Program-made: the position numbers and the translations under genes
The notes under the pieces: generated by a model
What the model was told of the DNA's origin: nothing
Databases searched by the model: none
The model's input: only the letters and a program-made list of their open reading frames with translations
DNA from: Scopulibacillus darangshiensis
GTDB lineage: Bacteria > Bacillota > Bacilli > Bacillales > Sporolactobacillaceae
Length of the DNA stretch: 59,843 bases
Direction: 5' to 3'
Assembly (NCBI RefSeq): GCF_004341035.1
Contig: NZ_SLXK01000026.1
Coordinates: 1 to 59,843, forward strand
In this document: positions 1-10,132 of the stretch, in pieces
Layout: each line of letters starts with the position of its first letter
Numbering within the stretch: position 1 is the first letter of the stretch

Positions 1-196
1 GTATAAGTGCTCCTCCACTTCGTTTTGTCGCAAGGCAGCAAAGAAGTGTAGCAAGCAGTAGCCTTTCTGACGCACATAAGTGCACTGGCTAAAGATGTAA
101 CATCCTGTTACAACGCCAGTACTAGCACGTCCTGTGCGTCGCAACTACGCCTCTGTCTTCACCAAAGGCTCACCAATCGGCGAGTTTTCTTTATGC
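1..196. repeat. Composite intergenic repeat, complete copy
   Basis: This copy is inverted relative to a shorter relative at 56425-56504. Three blocks are shared: 141-194 (matching about 56425-56478), 63-80 (matching 56480-56497) and 1-7 (matching about 56498-56504). Here the blocks are separated by 60 and 55 bases; in the other copy they are joined directly. The 60-base spacer at 81-140 contains the RUCCU-loop RNA. Block 141-194 includes a hairpin whose arms read CTCACC and GGCGAG on the plus strand; the minus strand allows a G-U pair there. No coding function is seen. Confidence 0.8.
84..137 (+). ncRNA. Bacillaceae-1-like RNA, first copy
   Basis: Three helices can be drawn. ACTGGC (84-89) pairs with GCCAGT (115-120). 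GTAAC (97-101) pairs with GTTAC (107-111) around loop ATCCT. GCAC (125-128) pairs with GTGC (134-137) around loop GTCCT. A second copy before the 16S gene at 59690-59743 has identical spacing and compensatory changes in all three helices. Two terminal loops of consensus RUCCU and a position beside rRNA operons are the described hallmarks of the Bacillaceae-1 RNA motif, whose function is unknown. The family assignment is from memory, not a covariance-model search. Confidence 0.75.
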
Positions 197-201
197 ACTT
201 T

Positions 202-620
202 ATAGGTTTTTTGATTATTTTTATTGAGCATCGATTATTCATTTAAAAATTAAAATCACCATTTAATTTATATAGGTTTATCAAAGGTCGGGAAATGATT
301 CTTCTAAACGACTGCCCCCTTGTATTATTAACGCATGATAATTATCTTTAAACCCCATATCTATTCACTAGTGTTAGGTCAACCAATTCTAATTTTATTC
401 ATATCATGGTCCTTAAAATAAACAGCATAATGATTTTCTCCGTCCGCATAAGGGTGTTTCCTGGGTATAGGATGGTGATTCCTCTGTCCCTTAGTTCTTC
501 GGTTTACCTGTCTTTCGGATGTTGGGTGAAAGGCAAGGTGATTAAGCCATACACGGCTCTGAGAACACACAATCTGTCCAAAATCGGCTATCGTTCCTTT
601 TTCGTATCTGTTGTGAACTG
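202..620. other. Intergenic stretch with no recognisable gene
   Basis: About 420 bases lie between the repeat and the region upstream of the MgtC gene. Short open frames exist on both strands (379-570 reverse, 406-621 forward). Their products resemble no family I know, they lack convincing ribosome binding sites, and they overlap each other. I see no tRNA, no 5S rRNA remnant and no M-box-like magnesium riboswitch. A decayed gene cannot be excluded. Confidence 0.6.
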
Positions 621-676
621 AAGGAGATTATGACAACATATAATTACGATAGTAGGTTTGAGAGGTGGGATGTTAC

Positions 677-1384
677 ATGTCTTTTGATTGGCTTCAAAGC
701 GACACAATGATTATTACAATGAGGTTATTGATTGCAGCATTTTTGTGTGGGTTAATCGGTTTGGAAAGGGAGGTAAAAAGGCATCCGGCAGGCTTCCGAA
801 CACATCTGTTAGTGGGGTTGGGGTCGTGTTTATTAATGATTTTATCCTTGTATGGTTTTAAGGAATTTATAAATTACCCGTCAGACTTTGCAGTGAGGTA
901 TGACCCCTCGAGAATTCCTTCTTATGTTATAAGTGGAATCGGCTTTTTGGGAGGCGGAACAATACTCGTCCACGGCATTACCGTAAGAGGTCTTACAACC
1001 GCAGCCTCAATCTGGATTGTGGCAGGCATAGGGCTTGTTGTTGGGATTGGCATGTATTATGTTGCAGTTTTAACAACAGTTATTGTTATTTTAAGTTTAA
1101 TCTTCTTAAATAAGTGGGAGAATGTATTTATCAAGACGGCACATAAAGAAACACTTTATTTATTAGTATCAAATAATAAACCAAGTTTATCAAATGTCCT
1201 TGAAATCCTTGAAAGCTATCATGTGAAGGTCGATAAAGTTAATGTCGAAAACCATGGTGACACTGATCAAATGCTTTTAAAATATCGGTTTGTCACTATT
1301 CTTCCTAATGATAAGACCTTCCCGAAACTTTATGATGAATTAACCCAAATTGATGGTATCCACAAAGTTTTTACTGAAGAATAG
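677..1384 (+). CDS. MgtC/SapB family membrane protein
   Basis: Predicted 235-residue inner-membrane protein. The N-terminal part has about five hydrophobic segments and the family motifs GLEREVKRHPAGFRTH (about residues 28-43), GIGFLGGGTI and VRGLTTAASIW. The C-terminal 80 or so residues are soluble and resemble the ACT-like tail of long MgtC proteins. MgtC proteins are linked to magnesium-limited growth and, in pathogens, to control of ATP synthase; many Bacillales homologues are uncharacterised. I chose ATG 677 because AGGTGG lies 8 bases upstream; an in-frame GTG at 665 is less well placed. A 26-codon open frame with its own AAGGAG (630-710) overlaps the start. In B. subtilis no such gene precedes ctsR, so this is a lineage-specific neighbour. 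No terminator is obvious before the ctsR promoter. Confidence 0.85.
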   Translation: MSFDWLQSDTMIITMRLLIAAFLCGLIGLEREVKRHPAGFRTHLLVGLGSCLLMILSLYGFKEFINYPSDFAVRYDPSRIPSYVISGIGFLGGGTILVHGITVRGLTTAASIWIVAGIGLVVGIGMYYVAVLTTVIVILSLIFLNKWENVFIKTAHKETLYLLVSNNKPSLSNVLEILESYHVKVDKVNVENHGDTDQMLLKYRFVTILPNDKTFPKLYDELTQIDGIHKVFTEE

Positions 1385-1406
1385 GCTACTTTTTTAAGTG
1401 AATCAG

Positions 1407-1434
1407 TTGATAATTTTGAAAAGATGATTATAAT
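1407..1434 (+). promoter_or_regulatory. SigA promoter of the ctsR operon
   Basis: TTGATA (1407-1412) and TATAAT (1429-1434) are separated by 16 bases. The predicted start site falls in the CtsR operator just downstream. Confidence 0.85.
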
Positions 1435-1437
1435 TAA

Positions 1438-1454
1438 AGTCAAAGATAGTCAAA
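1438..1454 (+). promoter_or_regulatory. CtsR operator (heptad direct repeat)
   Basis: Two exact AGTCAAA heptads (1438-1444 and 1448-1454) are separated by three bases, matching the CtsR box arrangement of directly repeated RGTCAAA heptads. The site starts 4 bases after the -10 box, so bound CtsR should block initiation. This predicts autoregulated heat induction of ctsR-mcsA-mcsB-clpC. A further GTCA follows immediately and may be chance. Confidence 0.92.
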
Positions 1455-1477
1455 GTCAGAAGGGAGGCGCATAAGAG

Positions 1478-1936
1478 ATGAAAAATGTTTCAGACATTAT
1501 AGAGCAATATATCAAGCAGATTCTGAGCAACGGCAATGTCATTGAATTGAAACGCAGTGAGCTTGCTGAAAAATTCCAATGCGTCCCTTCGCAGATAAAT
1601 TATGTTTTAAAAACACGTTTCTCGATTGAACGGGGTTATATCGTTGAAAGTAAACGGGGCGGTGGAGGGTATATCCGTGTTATAAAGGTAAAGCCAAATA
1701 CTGATGCTGAATTAATTAATGAAATGATTGAGCTCATTGACATAAGGATGACACAAAATATATCGCAATCAATGATCATTCGTCTTCTTGAAGAAGGGAT
1801 TATAAGCAAAAGGGAAGCACGTCTAATGGTCAGCGCTATTGACCGTTCCGTTTTAGACTTAAGTATCCCGCTAAGAGACGAGGTCAGGGCGAATATATTA
1901 AAATCTATGCTCCAGGCTTTGAAATATAAACTTTAA
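1478..1936 (+). CDS. ctsR: Transcriptional repressor CtsR
   Basis: 152-residue repressor of class III heat-shock genes, normal family length. The N-terminal winged helix-turn-helix contains the RGGGGYIRV wing (about residues 61-69), whose glycines sense temperature in characterised CtsR proteins. The C-terminal helical domain forms the dimer. First gene of the ctsR-mcsA-mcsB-clpC operon, preceded by GGGAGG and by its own operator, so it represses itself. McsB and ClpCP encoded downstream relieve repression under stress. Confidence 0.97.
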   Translation: MKNVSDIIEQYIKQILSNGNVIELKRSELAEKFQCVPSQINYVLKTRFSIERGYIVESKRGGGGYIRVIKVKPNTDAELINEMIELIDIRMTQNISQSMIIRLLEEGIISKREARLMVSAIDRSVLDLSIPLRDEVRANILKSMLQALKYKL

Positions 1937-2008
1937 TTAATGATTTGCATAAAAATAGTCCGGAAAAACGGATTAAAATAGATGCCAAATAGAAGGGAGA
2001 CTAATACA

Positions 2009-2527
2009 ATGGAATGTCAGGAATGTCATCTTAGGCCGGCAACGTTGCATTTTACCAAAATTGTAAATGGCGATAAGATGGAATACCATCTTTGCGATCA
2101 GTGCGCTAAGGAAAAAGGTGATGTTATGGCAGGATCCGGCAGTTTTTCGATTCACCATCTTCTATCAGGCCTGCTGAATTTTGAACAGCACGTTGGAGAA
2201 AATCATCACCATAATCATTCTGTCTTAAAATGTCCAAAATGTGGCTTAACTTATCCAGAGTTCGTTGAAATTGGAAAATTTGGTTGTGATGAATGCTATA
2301 AGGCGTTTCATGATAAACTTGACCCTGTTTTTAGAAAAGTTCATAGCGGGAATACAATGCATACCGGTAAAATTCCGAAACGGGCCGGGAAAAACATGAA
2401 CATGAAACGGAAAGTCTCAACGTTAAAAGAGACATTACAGAAGCTCATTGAAGATGAAGAGTTTGAAAAGGCAGCTGAAATAAGAGATGAAATACGTGCG
2501 CTTGAAAATGGGAGGAATGATGAATGA
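2009..2527 (+). CDS. mcsA: Activator of protein arginine kinase McsA
   Basis: 172-residue zinc-binding partner that activates the kinase McsB. The visible CXXC pairs are CQEC, CDQC, CPKC and CDEC, which supply the metal ligands. A UVR-type helical motif ([18 protein letters not shown]) near the C-terminus probably mediates contact with ClpC or McsB. Start ATG 2009 has GAAGGGAGA 8 bases upstream and gives the family N-terminus MECQECH; the upstream ATG at 1982 has no ribosome binding site. The stop overlaps the mcsB start (ATGA), indicating translational coupling. Confidence 0.95.
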   Translation: MECQECHLRPATLHFTKIVNGDKMEYHLCDQCAKEKGDVMAGSGSFSIHHLLSGLLNFEQHVGENHHHNHSVLKCPKCGLTYPEFVEIGKFGCDECYKAFHDKLDPVFRKVHSGNTMHTGKIPKRAGKNMNMKRKVSTLKETLQKLIEDEEFEKAAEIRDEIRALENGRNDE

Positions 2528-3606
2528 GTCTGCAAAAATTCATTGATCAGGCCATTAGCCCATGGATGCAATCGGAGGGGCCTGACGCGGATATTGTATT
2601 AAGCAGCCGGATTCGTTTAGCTAGAAATTTGACCGATTTCGCCTTTCCGGTAAATGCTTCTAAGGATCAAAGGGAAAAGGCATTTCATTACATAAAGGAG
2701 CGATTGGAAAAGGAAGCATATCATTCTATGGGTCAGTTTGAATGGATCAATATGGATGGGTTGGAACCAATAGAAAAGGAAGTGCTTGTTGAGAAGCATC
2801 TTATTAGCCCCAATCTTATTCAATATTCAAATCATGCGGCTGTTTTAATCAACGAAAATGAGTCCGTTAGTATTATGGTTAATGAAGAGGATCATTTACG
2901 AATTCAATGTCTTTTTCCCGGCTTTCAACTGAATGAGGCACTGACGTTATCCAATGGTATTGATGATTGGCTGGAGGAAAAGTTTAATTATGCATTTCAT
3001 GAAACAAGGGGCTATTTAACAAGCTGTCCGACGAATGTCGGTACGGGTCTGAGAGCATCTGTCATGGTGCATTTGCCGGCATTGATGTTGACCCAACGGA
3101 TGAACAGAATTGCACCAGCCATCAACCAATTTGGGCTTGTCGTTAGGGGGATTTATGGTGAAGGCAGTGAGGCGCTAGGAAATGTGTTCCAAATCTCAAA
3201 TCAAATGACACTTGGCAAATCAGAGGAAGACATCGTAGAAGATCTCAGAGGTGTCGTCATGCAGCTTATTCAACAAGAAAAGGCTGCTCGGCGTGATTTG
3301 CTTGATATGTCTAAGATCCAACTTGAAGACAGGATCTACCGTTCTTATGGTGTCCTTGCCTACAGCAGAATTATTCACTCCAAAGAAGCGGCAACATGTT
3401 TATCAGATGTGAGGCTGGGGATAGACCTGGGATTGATAAAAGGTGTTTCACGCAGTATTTTAAATGAATTAATGGTGCTGACCCAACCGGGGTTTCTGCA
3501 GCATTATTTCAAGGAGGCCCTTAGCCCAGATGAAAGGGATATAAAGCGTGCAACACTTATTCGTGAACGTTTGAATCTTGAAGATTTCCAAAAACCAACT
3601 GACTAA
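2524..3606 (+). CDS. mcsB: Protein arginine kinase McsB
   Basis: 360-residue phosphagen-kinase-fold enzyme that phosphorylates arginines on damaged proteins, marking them for ClpCP, and on CtsR. Nucleotide-binding arginines sit in [10 protein letters not shown], and the active-site region is visible around [14 protein letters not shown] and [15 protein letters not shown] at residues 338-343 matches the RDXXRA allosteric phospho-arginine pocket of McsB. The start is coupled to mcsA by a 4-base overlap. Full length, no damage. Confidence 0.96.
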   Translation: MSLQKFIDQAISPWMQSEGPDADIVLSSRIRLARNLTDFAFPVNASKDQREKAFHYIKERLEKEAYHSMGQFEWINMDGLEPIEKEVLVEKHLISPNLIQYSNHAAVLINENESVSIMVNEEDHLRIQCLFPGFQLNEALTLSNGIDDWLEEKFNYAFHETRGYLTSCPTNVGTGLRASVMVHLPALMLTQRMNRIAPAINQFGLVVRGIYGEGSEALGNVFQISNQMTLGKSEEDIVEDLRGVVMQLIQQEKAARRDLLDMSKIQLEDRIYRSYGVLAYSRIIHSKEAATCLSDVRLGIDLGLIKGVSRSILNELMVLTQPGFLQHYFKEALSPDERDIKRATLIRERLNLEDFQKPTD

Positions 3607-3622
3607 AGGAGGCTGAACACTT

Positions 3623-6070
3623 ATGATGTTCGGACGTTTTACAGAGCGAGCTCAAAAGGTATTGGCACTTGCCCAAGAAGAAGCGGTAAGGCTGGGACAT
3701 AATAATGTAGGGACGGAGCATATTCTTTTGGGGCTTGTCCGTGAAGGTGAAGGGATTGCGGCAAAGGCACTAAAGGCATTGAATTTAAGCCCGGAAAAGA
3801 TCCAAAAAGAAGTTGAAACGCTGATCGGCCGTGGCAGTGAAAGTGTGCAGACCATTCACTATACACCGCGCGCCAAAAAAGTTATTGAACTTTCAATGGA
3901 TGAAGCGCGCAAGATTGGCCATTCCTATGTAGGCACCGAGCATATCCTTCTAGGGCTGATTCGTGAGGGTGAAGGCGTTGCAGCCCGTGTGCTTAATAAC
4001 CTTGGCGTAAGTCTTAATAAAGCAAGACAACAGGTTTTACAATTGTTGGGCAGTCACGAATCGGGGTCCTCTGGTCAACAAGGGAGAAGTGCTTCAAGTG
4101 CAAATACACCGACACTTGACAGTCTGGCGCGGGACTTAACGGCGACTGCAAAGGAAGGCGGTTTAGACCCTGTAATTGGCCGGAGTAAGGAAATTGAGAG
4201 AGTTATTGAAGTTTTGAGCCGTCGGACCAAGAACAATCCGGTATTAATCGGTGAGCCTGGTGTAGGTAAAACAGCTGTGGCAGAAGGGTTGGCGCAACAG
4301 ATTGTCAACAACGAAGTTCCGGAGATTCTGCGTGATAAACGTGTGATGACACTTGATATGGGAACTGTTGTCGCAGGTACAAAATATCGCGGTGAATTCG
4401 AGGACCGTCTCAAAAAAGTAATGGATGAAATCCGTCAAGCAGGAAATATCATTTTATTCATAGATGAATTGCACACATTAATTGGGGCAGGCGGGGCTGA
4501 AGGCGCGATCGATGCATCAAACATTTTAAAACCGTCCCTTGCCCGCGGAGAGCTGCAATGCATTGGAGCAACGACCCTTGATGAATACAGAAAATATATT
4601 GAGAAGGATGCGGCACTTGAACGGCGCTTCCAGCCGATTAAGGTCGATGAGCCGACAAATACGGAATCCATATTAATCTTAAAGGGCTTGCGTGACAGAT
4701 ATGAAGCCCACCATAGGGTTAAAATTACGGACGACGCCATCGATGCCGCTGTCCGCCTTTCCGACCGTTATATCTCAGACCGCTTTTTGCCCGATAAGGC
4801 CATTGACTTAATCGATGAGGCGGCTTCAAAGGTAAGATTGCGTTCATACACTGCACCGCCGAATTTAAAAGAGCTTGAACAAAAACTTGAAGAAGTTAAG
4901 AAAGAAAAGGATGCAGCAGTTCAAAGCCAGGAATTTGAAAAGGCAGCTTCTCTAAGGGATACTGAACAAAAACTGAAGGAAGAGCTTGAGGTTACTCAGA
5001 AAGAATGGAAAGAGAAGCAAGGTCAGGAAAACACCGAGGTGACACCAGAGGATATCGCCATTGTTGTATCAAACTGGACCGGTGTTCCCGTGTCAAAACT
5101 TGAACAAGAAGAAAGCCAACGATTATTGAATATGGAAGAAATCCTTCACGAGCGTGTGATTGGCCAAGAGGAAGCAGTGAAGGCTGTTTCCCAAGCTGTG
5201 CGGAGAGCCCGCGCCGGTCTCAAAGATCCTAAGCGGCCCATTGGCTCATTCATCTTCTTAGGGCCGACAGGCGTTGGTAAAACAGAGCTCGCCCGTGCTG
5301 TTGCTGAATCTCTTTTCGGTGATGAAGATGCCATTATCAGAATTGATATGTCGGAATACATGGAAAAGCATACGACTTCAAGATTGGTCGGTTCACCTCC
5401 AGGGTATGTTGGCCATGACGAAGGTGGTCAATTAACTGAAAAGGTCAGACAAAAGCCATACTCTGTTATCTTGCTTGATGAAATCGAAAAAGCGCACCCG
5501 GATGTTTTCAATATTTTATTACAAGTGCTTGATGACGGCAGGTTAACGGATTCAAAAGGGCGGACAGTTGATTTTAGGAATACAGCCATTATCATGACAT
5601 CAAACGTCGGGGCTAATACACTTAAGAAAAATAAATATGTTGGCTTTACTGTTCAAAGTGAAAACCACGAATATCAAGAAATGAAGGATAAGGTCATGGA
5701 AGAGCTCAAGCGGACATTCAGGCCGGAATTTTTAAACCGTATTGATGAGATCATTGTATTCCATGAACTTAATAAAGACCAATTGAAGCAAATTGTGACA
5801 CTGCTTGCGGACCAGCTTAAGAATCGTCTCGAAGGGCAGGGCATTACAATTGAATTAACCGATGCAGCCAAAATGAAAATAGCTGAGGAAGGCTACGACC
5901 CTGAATATGGTGCCAGGCCGCTGAAAAGGGCCATTCAACGAAGAATTGAAGACCGTCTCTCCGAAGAATTACTAAAAGGCAACATTACCAAGGGGACAGC
6001 GGTAACAATCGATTATCAAAATAACGAATATGTTGTTGTTGACAAAACGGAGGCTGCAGCAAACAAATAA
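3623..6070 (+). CDS. clpC: AAA+ unfoldase ClpC
   Basis: 815-residue Hsp100 ATPase that unfolds substrates for the ClpP peptidase. Order of parts: two N-terminal Clp-N repeats (about 1-145), AAA+ domain 1 with Walker A GEPGVGKT at 210-217, a coiled M-domain carrying a UVR motif ([21 protein letters not shown]), and AAA+ domain 2 with Walker A GPTGVGKT at 547-554 and the C-terminal ClpB D2-small region. Near-identical to B. subtilis ClpC in length and sequence. AAGGAGG precedes the start. Last gene of the CtsR operon, followed by a terminator. Confidence 0.97.
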   Translation: MMFGRFTERAQKVLALAQEEAVRLGHNNVGTEHILLGLVREGEGIAAKALKALNLSPEKIQKEVETLIGRGSESVQTIHYTPRAKKVIELSMDEARKIGHSYVGTEHILLGLIREGEGVAARVLNNLGVSLNKARQQVLQLLGSHESGSSGQQGRSASSANTPTLDSLARDLTATAKEGGLDPVIGRSKEIERVIEVLSRRTKNNPVLIGEPGVGKTAVAEGLAQQIVNNEVPEILRDKRVMTLDMGTVVAGTKYRGEFEDRLKKVMDEIRQAGNIILFIDELHTLIGAGGAEGAIDASNILKPSLARGELQCIGATTLDEYRKYIEKDAALERRFQPIKVDEPTNTESILILKGLRDRYEAHHRVKITDDAIDAAVRLSDRYISDRFLPDKAIDLIDEAASKVRLRSYTAPPNLKELEQKLEEVKKEKDAAVQSQEFEKAASLRDTEQKLKEELEVTQKEWKEKQGQENTEVTPEDIAIVVSNWTGVPVSKLEQEESQRLLNMEEILHERVIGQEEAVKAVSQAVRRARAGLKDPKRPIGSFIFLGPTGVGKTELARAVAESLFGDEDAIIRIDMSEYMEKHTTSRLVGSPPGYVGHDEGGQLTEKVRQKPYSVILLDEIEKAHPDVFNILLQVLDDGRLTDSKGRTVDFRNTAIIMTSNVGANTLKKNKYVGFTVQSENHEYQEMKDKVMEELKRTFRPEFLNRIDEIIVFHELNKDQLKQIVTLLADQLKNRLEGQGITIELTDAAKMKIAEEGYDPEYGARPLKRAIQRRIEDRLSEELLKGNITKGTAVTIDYQNNEYVVVDKTEAAANK

Positions 6071-6079
6071 TACGAAGTT

Positions 6080-6113
6080 AAAGCCAAGGGCATGGTCACC
6101 CCTTGGCTTTTTT
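6080..6113 (+). terminator. Rho-independent terminator after clpC
   Basis: Stem AAAGCCAAGGG (6080-6090) with CCCTTGGCTTT (6100-6110), 9-base loop, then a T run. It closes the ctsR-clpC operon. Confidence 0.9.
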
Positions 6114-6284
6114 CATAAATATAAAACCTTTTTATCGATCAAAACGTATAAAGGATAAGGTGTTTTTCCCATTTGTGTGGAAAATGTCTTCAAAATGAAA
6201 CATAAGATGTTGACGGTAAAAGCGTTAAAATGGTATTGATGTGGTAAAATTGGGGCTAAGAGCATGAAAAAGGTGGGTTAATAA

Positions 6285-7691
6285 ATGGCAAAGCAAAAAA
6301 CAGTTTTCTTTTGCCAGGAATGTGGATATGAAAGTCCAAAATGGATGGGAAAATGCCCGGGTTGCAATCAGTGGAACACGATGGTTGAAGAAAAGGTCAG
6401 CAAGGTTCAATCGGGCGGGAAAACCGTCAAAAAGAAAGCAAATAAGGCAACACCAATAAATTGCATAGAGTCGGAGAAGGAACCAAGGGTATTAACGAAG
6501 ATGAACGAGTTAAACCGGGTACTCGGCGGCGGTGTTGTACCGGGCTCACTTGTTCTTGTCGGCGGCGACCCGGGCATTGGCAAATCAACCTTGCTGCTTC
6601 AAACGTCCGATCAGCTCGCGTCGTTGGGTAAAAAGGTTTTGTATATATCCGGTGAGGAATCCATAAAACAAACAAAAATGCGTGCTGAACGCTTGGGAAT
6701 TCTATCGGACAACTTATATGTACTGGCTGAAACCGATATACATGAAATAGAGGAAAGAATGCGGGATGTATCACCTGATTTCCTTGTGATTGATTCTATT
6801 CAGACCGTCTATAATACTGATGTGGCTTCCGCCCCGGGAAGTGTAGCGCAGGTCAGAGAATGCACCGGGCAATTGATGCGAATAGCTAAGAGCGAAGGCG
6901 TTGCGACATTTATTGTTGGCCATGTAACCAAGGACGGCGCGATTGCGGGGCCGCGTCTGCTTGAACATATGGTTGATGCAGTGCTGTACTTTGAAGGTGA
7001 GAGGCACCATACTTTTCGAATTTTAAGAGCGGTCAAGAACCGTTTTGGATCAACGAATGAAATGGGCGTTTTTGAAATGAAAGAATCCGGATTGGTTGAA
7101 GTGGCAAACCCGTCTGAAGTCTTTTTACAAGAAAGGACAAACGGCGCCGCTGGATCGACAGTTGTTGCCGCGATGGAGGGAACGAGGCCCGTATTGGTTG
7201 AAATTCAGGCTTTAATTTCACCGACAAGCTTTGGCAACCCCAGACGAATGGCCACAGGACTTGACCATCACCGTATTTCCTTGTTAATGGCTGTTCTTGA
7301 AAAAAGGGTAGGACTTCTCTTGCAAAATCAGGATGCTTACATTAATGTAGCAGGCGGGATTCGTTTGGATGAACCAGCGACAGATCTTGCTGTCGCGATT
7401 AGTATTGCATCAAGTTTTCGCGATCAATTGACACAGCCGGCGGATGTCTTTATAGGAGAAGTGGGTTTAACCGGAGAAGTAAGGCGTGTCTCGAGAATTG
7501 AACAAAGGGTTTTTGAAGCCAGTAAACTCGGTTTCAAAAAGGCGTACATACCGGAAAAGAGTCTGGACGGATGGACTTTTCCAAAGGGTATGGAAGTCAT
7601 AGGCGTTTCTTCTGTGAAAGAAGCGATGGACTATGCGTTGGGAGGAGCAACACATGAAACAAAAACAGCAATTTATCAATCAGATACTTAA
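6285..7691 (+). CDS. radA: DNA repair and recombination ATPase RadA (Sms)
   Basis: 468 residues. The N-terminal C4 zinc finger uses C10, C13, C24 and C27. The RecA-like core has Walker [11 protein letters not shown] (93-102) and the RadA-specific KNRFG motif. The C-terminal third is an inactive Lon-protease-like domain. RadA drives branch migration during homologous recombination and transformation. AGGTGG precedes ATG 6285. The region upstream (6114-6284) should hold a promoter; candidates such as TTGACG at 6210 lack a well-spaced partner, so none is assigned. The 3' end overlaps disA by 38 bases. Confidence 0.96.
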   Translation: MAKQKTVFFCQECGYESPKWMGKCPGCNQWNTMVEEKVSKVQSGGKTVKKKANKATPINCIESEKEPRVLTKMNELNRVLGGGVVPGSLVLVGGDPGIGKSTLLLQTSDQLASLGKKVLYISGEESIKQTKMRAERLGILSDNLYVLAETDIHEIEERMRDVSPDFLVIDSIQTVYNTDVASAPGSVAQVRECTGQLMRIAKSEGVATFIVGHVTKDGAIAGPRLLEHMVDAVLYFEGERHHTFRILRAVKNRFGSTNEMGVFEMKESGLVEVANPSEVFLQERTNGAAGSTVVAAMEGTRPVLVEIQALISPTSFGNPRRMATGLDHHRISLLMAVLEKRVGLLLQNQDAYINVAGGIRLDEPATDLAVAISIASSFRDQLTQPADVFIGEVGLTGEVRRVSRIEQRVFEASKLGFKKAYIPEKSLDGWTFPKGMEVIGVSSVKEAMDYALGGATHETKTAIYQSDT

Positions 7692-8721
7692 AATGGTCGC
7701 ACCGGGGACCTCATTGCGCGATGGCATAGATAATGTCTTGCGGGCGGAAACAGGAGGGCTGATCGTTGTAGGCTATGATGATAAATTAAAGGGCATTGTC
7801 GAGGGAGGCTTCTCAATTAATTGCCCATTTACCCCGGCGAACCTTTACGAATTAGCAAAAATGGATGGTGCTATCATCCTAAATGAGGAAGCGAAGGCCA
7901 TTTTGCTGGCTAACACACAGCTTGTGCCTGACTCGGGCATTTCCTCTGTTGAGACAGGTATTAGACATCGAACCGCAGAGCGTGTGGCAAAACAAACCGG
8001 TAATTTGGTGATCTCCATCTCACAGCGCAGGAATGTGGTGACCTTGTATAAAGGGCTTTTTCGCTACTCATTAAAAGATATTGGCGTCATTTTAACTAAG
8101 GCTAATCAGGCTATGCAAACCCTGGAGAAATACCGCTCGGTTCTGGATAAGGATCTTGTTAATCTTGGAGCGCTTGAATTTGAAGAGCTTGCTACCTTTC
8201 AAGAAATCACACAAGTTATTCACCGGATTGAAATGGTATTGAGGATTAGGGATGAAATTAATATATATATCAATGAGCTTGGAACAGAAGGCCGCCTAAT
8301 TAAAATGCAAATGACTGAATTAATCAAGAATGTTGAACGGGAAGCAGAATGGCTTATCCGCGATTATATGCACGATGAAACGGGAGACATAGAAGGCATA
8401 TTAGAGCAGTTAAGGCCCCTGCCCAATGAAGACCTTTTAAATGAAAATATAATTATAAAAGTATTAGGGCATACCCCTCACGAGAACCAAAGCGAAGAGG
8501 TTGTGTTTCCTAGAGGCTACCGCGTGTTGAACCGTATTTCAAGATTACCGCAATCCATCATAAAAAATTTAATCGAGAAATTTGGCAATATGAATAATAT
8601 TGTCAAAGCATCCATTGCTGAATTGGATGAAGTGGAAGGAATCGGCGAAAAAAGGGCCAAGAAAATTAAGGATGGACTTGAACGCATTCAAGAGCAGCTG
8701 TTTATTGATAGGATTGTATAA
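7654..8721 (+). CDS. disA: DNA integrity scanning diadenylate cyclase DisA
   Basis: 355-residue octameric enzyme that makes cyclic di-AMP from two ATP and scans DNA during sporulation. The DAC domain shows the catalytic motifs DGA (71-73) and RHR (104-106). A helical linker follows, then a C-terminal helix-hairpin-helix DNA-binding domain around [14 protein letters not shown] chose ATG 7654, which has GGAGGAG 6 bases upstream; the in-frame start at 7633 lies deep in radA without a site. The overlap with radA argues for co-translation, and RadA is known to modulate DisA in B. subtilis. Confidence 0.95.
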   Translation: MKQKQQFINQILKMVAPGTSLRDGIDNVLRAETGGLIVVGYDDKLKGIVEGGFSINCPFTPANLYELAKMDGAIILNEEAKAILLANTQLVPDSGISSVETGIRHRTAERVAKQTGNLVISISQRRNVVTLYKGLFRYSLKDIGVILTKANQAMQTLEKYRSVLDKDLVNLGALEFEELATFQEITQVIHRIEMVLRIRDEINIYINELGTEGRLIKMQMTELIKNVEREAEWLIRDYMHDETGDIEGILEQLRPLPNEDLLNENIIIKVLGHTPHENQSEEVVFPRGYRVLNRISRLPQSIIKNLIEKFGNMNNIVKASIAELDEVEGIGEKRAKKIKDGLERIQEQLFIDRIV

Positions 8722-8885
8722 TTATTGACTAATGTATTAACTTTATTGTAAGATATAATGTTATTATTGACACGCTTTATTTCCTTATGATAGGTTATAT
8801 TTGTAGTATTATGGAAATTGAAGTGAGATAGTAAAAGGTGAAAAAGCTTGACATTTATGCTAATTATGTAAATTTCACGATATTA

Positions 8886-8914
8886 AGTTTCAAATTCAGC
8901 AATTTGTCTATAAT
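8886..8914 (+). promoter_or_regulatory. Possible promoter before yacL
   Basis: A perfect TATAAT sits at 8909-8914, 22 bases before ATG 8936. The -35 region is poor (TTTCAA at 8888). Other TATAAT and TTGACA boxes in 8725-8853 are not well spaced. The 214-base gap from disA suggests an own promoter, but its position is uncertain. Confidence 0.35.
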
Positions 8915-8935
8915 GGTAAAAGGAGGTGACCAAGG

Positions 8936-10048
8936 ATGATGAAAAGAATGATCCAATTATTTTTCATTATTTTAGGCGGGACACTCGGATTTGTATATAT
9001 CCCTATGATAATAACAGTATTAAACTTTGGAGACAGCATACCAGCTTGGCTTCATTCACCATATACCGGAGCGATTTTAGGTTGTATTATCTTTTTCTTA
9101 TTGACCTTCTGGTTTGTTGATACCTTGGTGGGGACGATCAAAATGTTTGAGGAGAAAATTGTAAAGGCTCCTGTAACCGATGTGTTGTTTGGTACATTAG
9201 GTCTTGTCATTGGTTTGATTGTCGCATTCTTGATCCAAATCCCTTTGGAAAAACTAAATATCGTTGGTATTAGTACCGTATTACCGATCTTTATTTATCT
9301 GTTCTTAGGTTATTTCGGATTTCAAATTGGTTTCAAAAAGCGAGATGAACTTATTAATCTTTTTCACATTTCACCCAGGTCGAGGGACCGTAAGAAGGAT
9401 GCCGGCGAAAAGGATGATGAAAATTCTGCAGAAACCGGGAAAATGCTAAAGATTTTAGATACAAGCGTCATTATCGATGGACGCATTGCTGATATTTGTC
9501 AGACCGGATTCTTAGAAGGGGTTATTGTTATTCCGCGTTTTGTTCTGGAAGAACTTCAGCATATTGCCGATTCATCGGATGTTTTAAAAAGAAACCGAGG
9601 AAGACGGGGACTGGACATACTTAACAAAATACAAAAAGAACTTGCTGTTAAGGTTGAGATTTATGAGGGCGACTTCGATGAGATTTCTGAGGTGGACAGC
9701 AAACTTGTAAAACTGGCAAAGCTTGTCTCGGGTATTGTCGTTACAAACGACTTTAACTTAAATAAAGTTTGTGAGCTGCAAGGCGTTTCGGTTCTTAATA
9801 TTAACGATCTAGCCAATGCTGTTAAGCCTGTTGTCCTTCCAGGAGAAGAGCTTAAGGTACAAGTAATAAAGGATGGAAAAGAGCAGAATCAAGGTGTTGG
9901 CTATCTTGATGATGGGACGATGATTGTAGTGGAAGAAGGGCATAAGTATATCAGCAAGACAATCGATGTGATTGTCACAAGTGTTCTTCAGACGTCAGCG
10001 GGGCGAATGATTTTTGCCAAGCCTAAAGTTTTAGAACAAGCTTTATAG
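8936..10048 (+). CDS. yacL: PIN/TRAM domain membrane protein YacL
   Basis: 370 residues. About four transmembrane segments occupy residues 1-135, followed by a charged linker, a PIN domain starting at [10 protein letters not shown] (acidic D175) with further acidic residues, and a C-terminal TRAM domain. PIN domains are usually metal-dependent RNases and TRAM binds RNA, so a membrane-tethered RNA-processing role is inferred; the substrate is unknown to me. A long AGGAGGTGACC site precedes ATG 8936 (MMKR); ATG 8939 is an equally plausible start. Confidence 0.9.
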   Translation: MMKRMIQLFFIILGGTLGFVYIPMIITVLNFGDSIPAWLHSPYTGAILGCIIFFLLTFWFVDTLVGTIKMFEEKIVKAPVTDVLFGTLGLVIGLIVAFLIQIPLEKLNIVGISTVLPIFIYLFLGYFGFQIGFKKRDELINLFHISPRSRDRKKDAGEKDDENSAETGKMLKILDTSVIIDGRIADICQTGFLEGVIVIPRFVLEELQHIADSSDVLKRNRGRRGLDILNKIQKELAVKVEIYEGDFDEISEVDSKLVKLAKLVSGIVVTNDFNLNKVCELQGVSVLNINDLANAVKPVVLPGEELKVQVIKDGKEQNQGVGYLDDGTMIVVEEGHKYISKTIDVIVTSVLQTSAGRMIFAKPKVLEQAL

Positions 10049-10077
10049 TATCAACAAATAACGATAACACGATTATA

Positions 10078-10104
10078 AGCGGCGGATGAATTCCGCCCTT
10101 TTTT
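10078..10104 (+). terminator. Terminator between yacL and ispD
   Basis: GGCGGA (10081-10086) pairs with TCCGCC (10092-10097) over a 5-base loop and is followed by a run of six T. It separates the radA-disA-yacL region from the isoprenoid genes. Confidence 0.8.
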
Positions 10105-10132
10105 CCGTGTAGCTGGTTCACCGGGGGTTATC

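Noticed and set aside
379-621. Overlapping open frames on both strands in the first intergenic region
   Set aside because: No ribosome binding site, no recognisable family, and each is the antisense shadow of the other.
202-676. Magnesium riboswitch (M-box) before the MgtC gene
   Set aside because: The conserved M-box strings I know are not present; only ordinary AT-rich sequence is seen.
3639-5871. Many reverse-strand frames across clpC
   Set aside because: Antisense shadows of a strongly conserved gene; none has a site or known domain.
6196-6231. SigM promoter (TGAAAC with CGTT) before radA
   Set aside because: Spacing of 21 bases is too long for SigM promoters.
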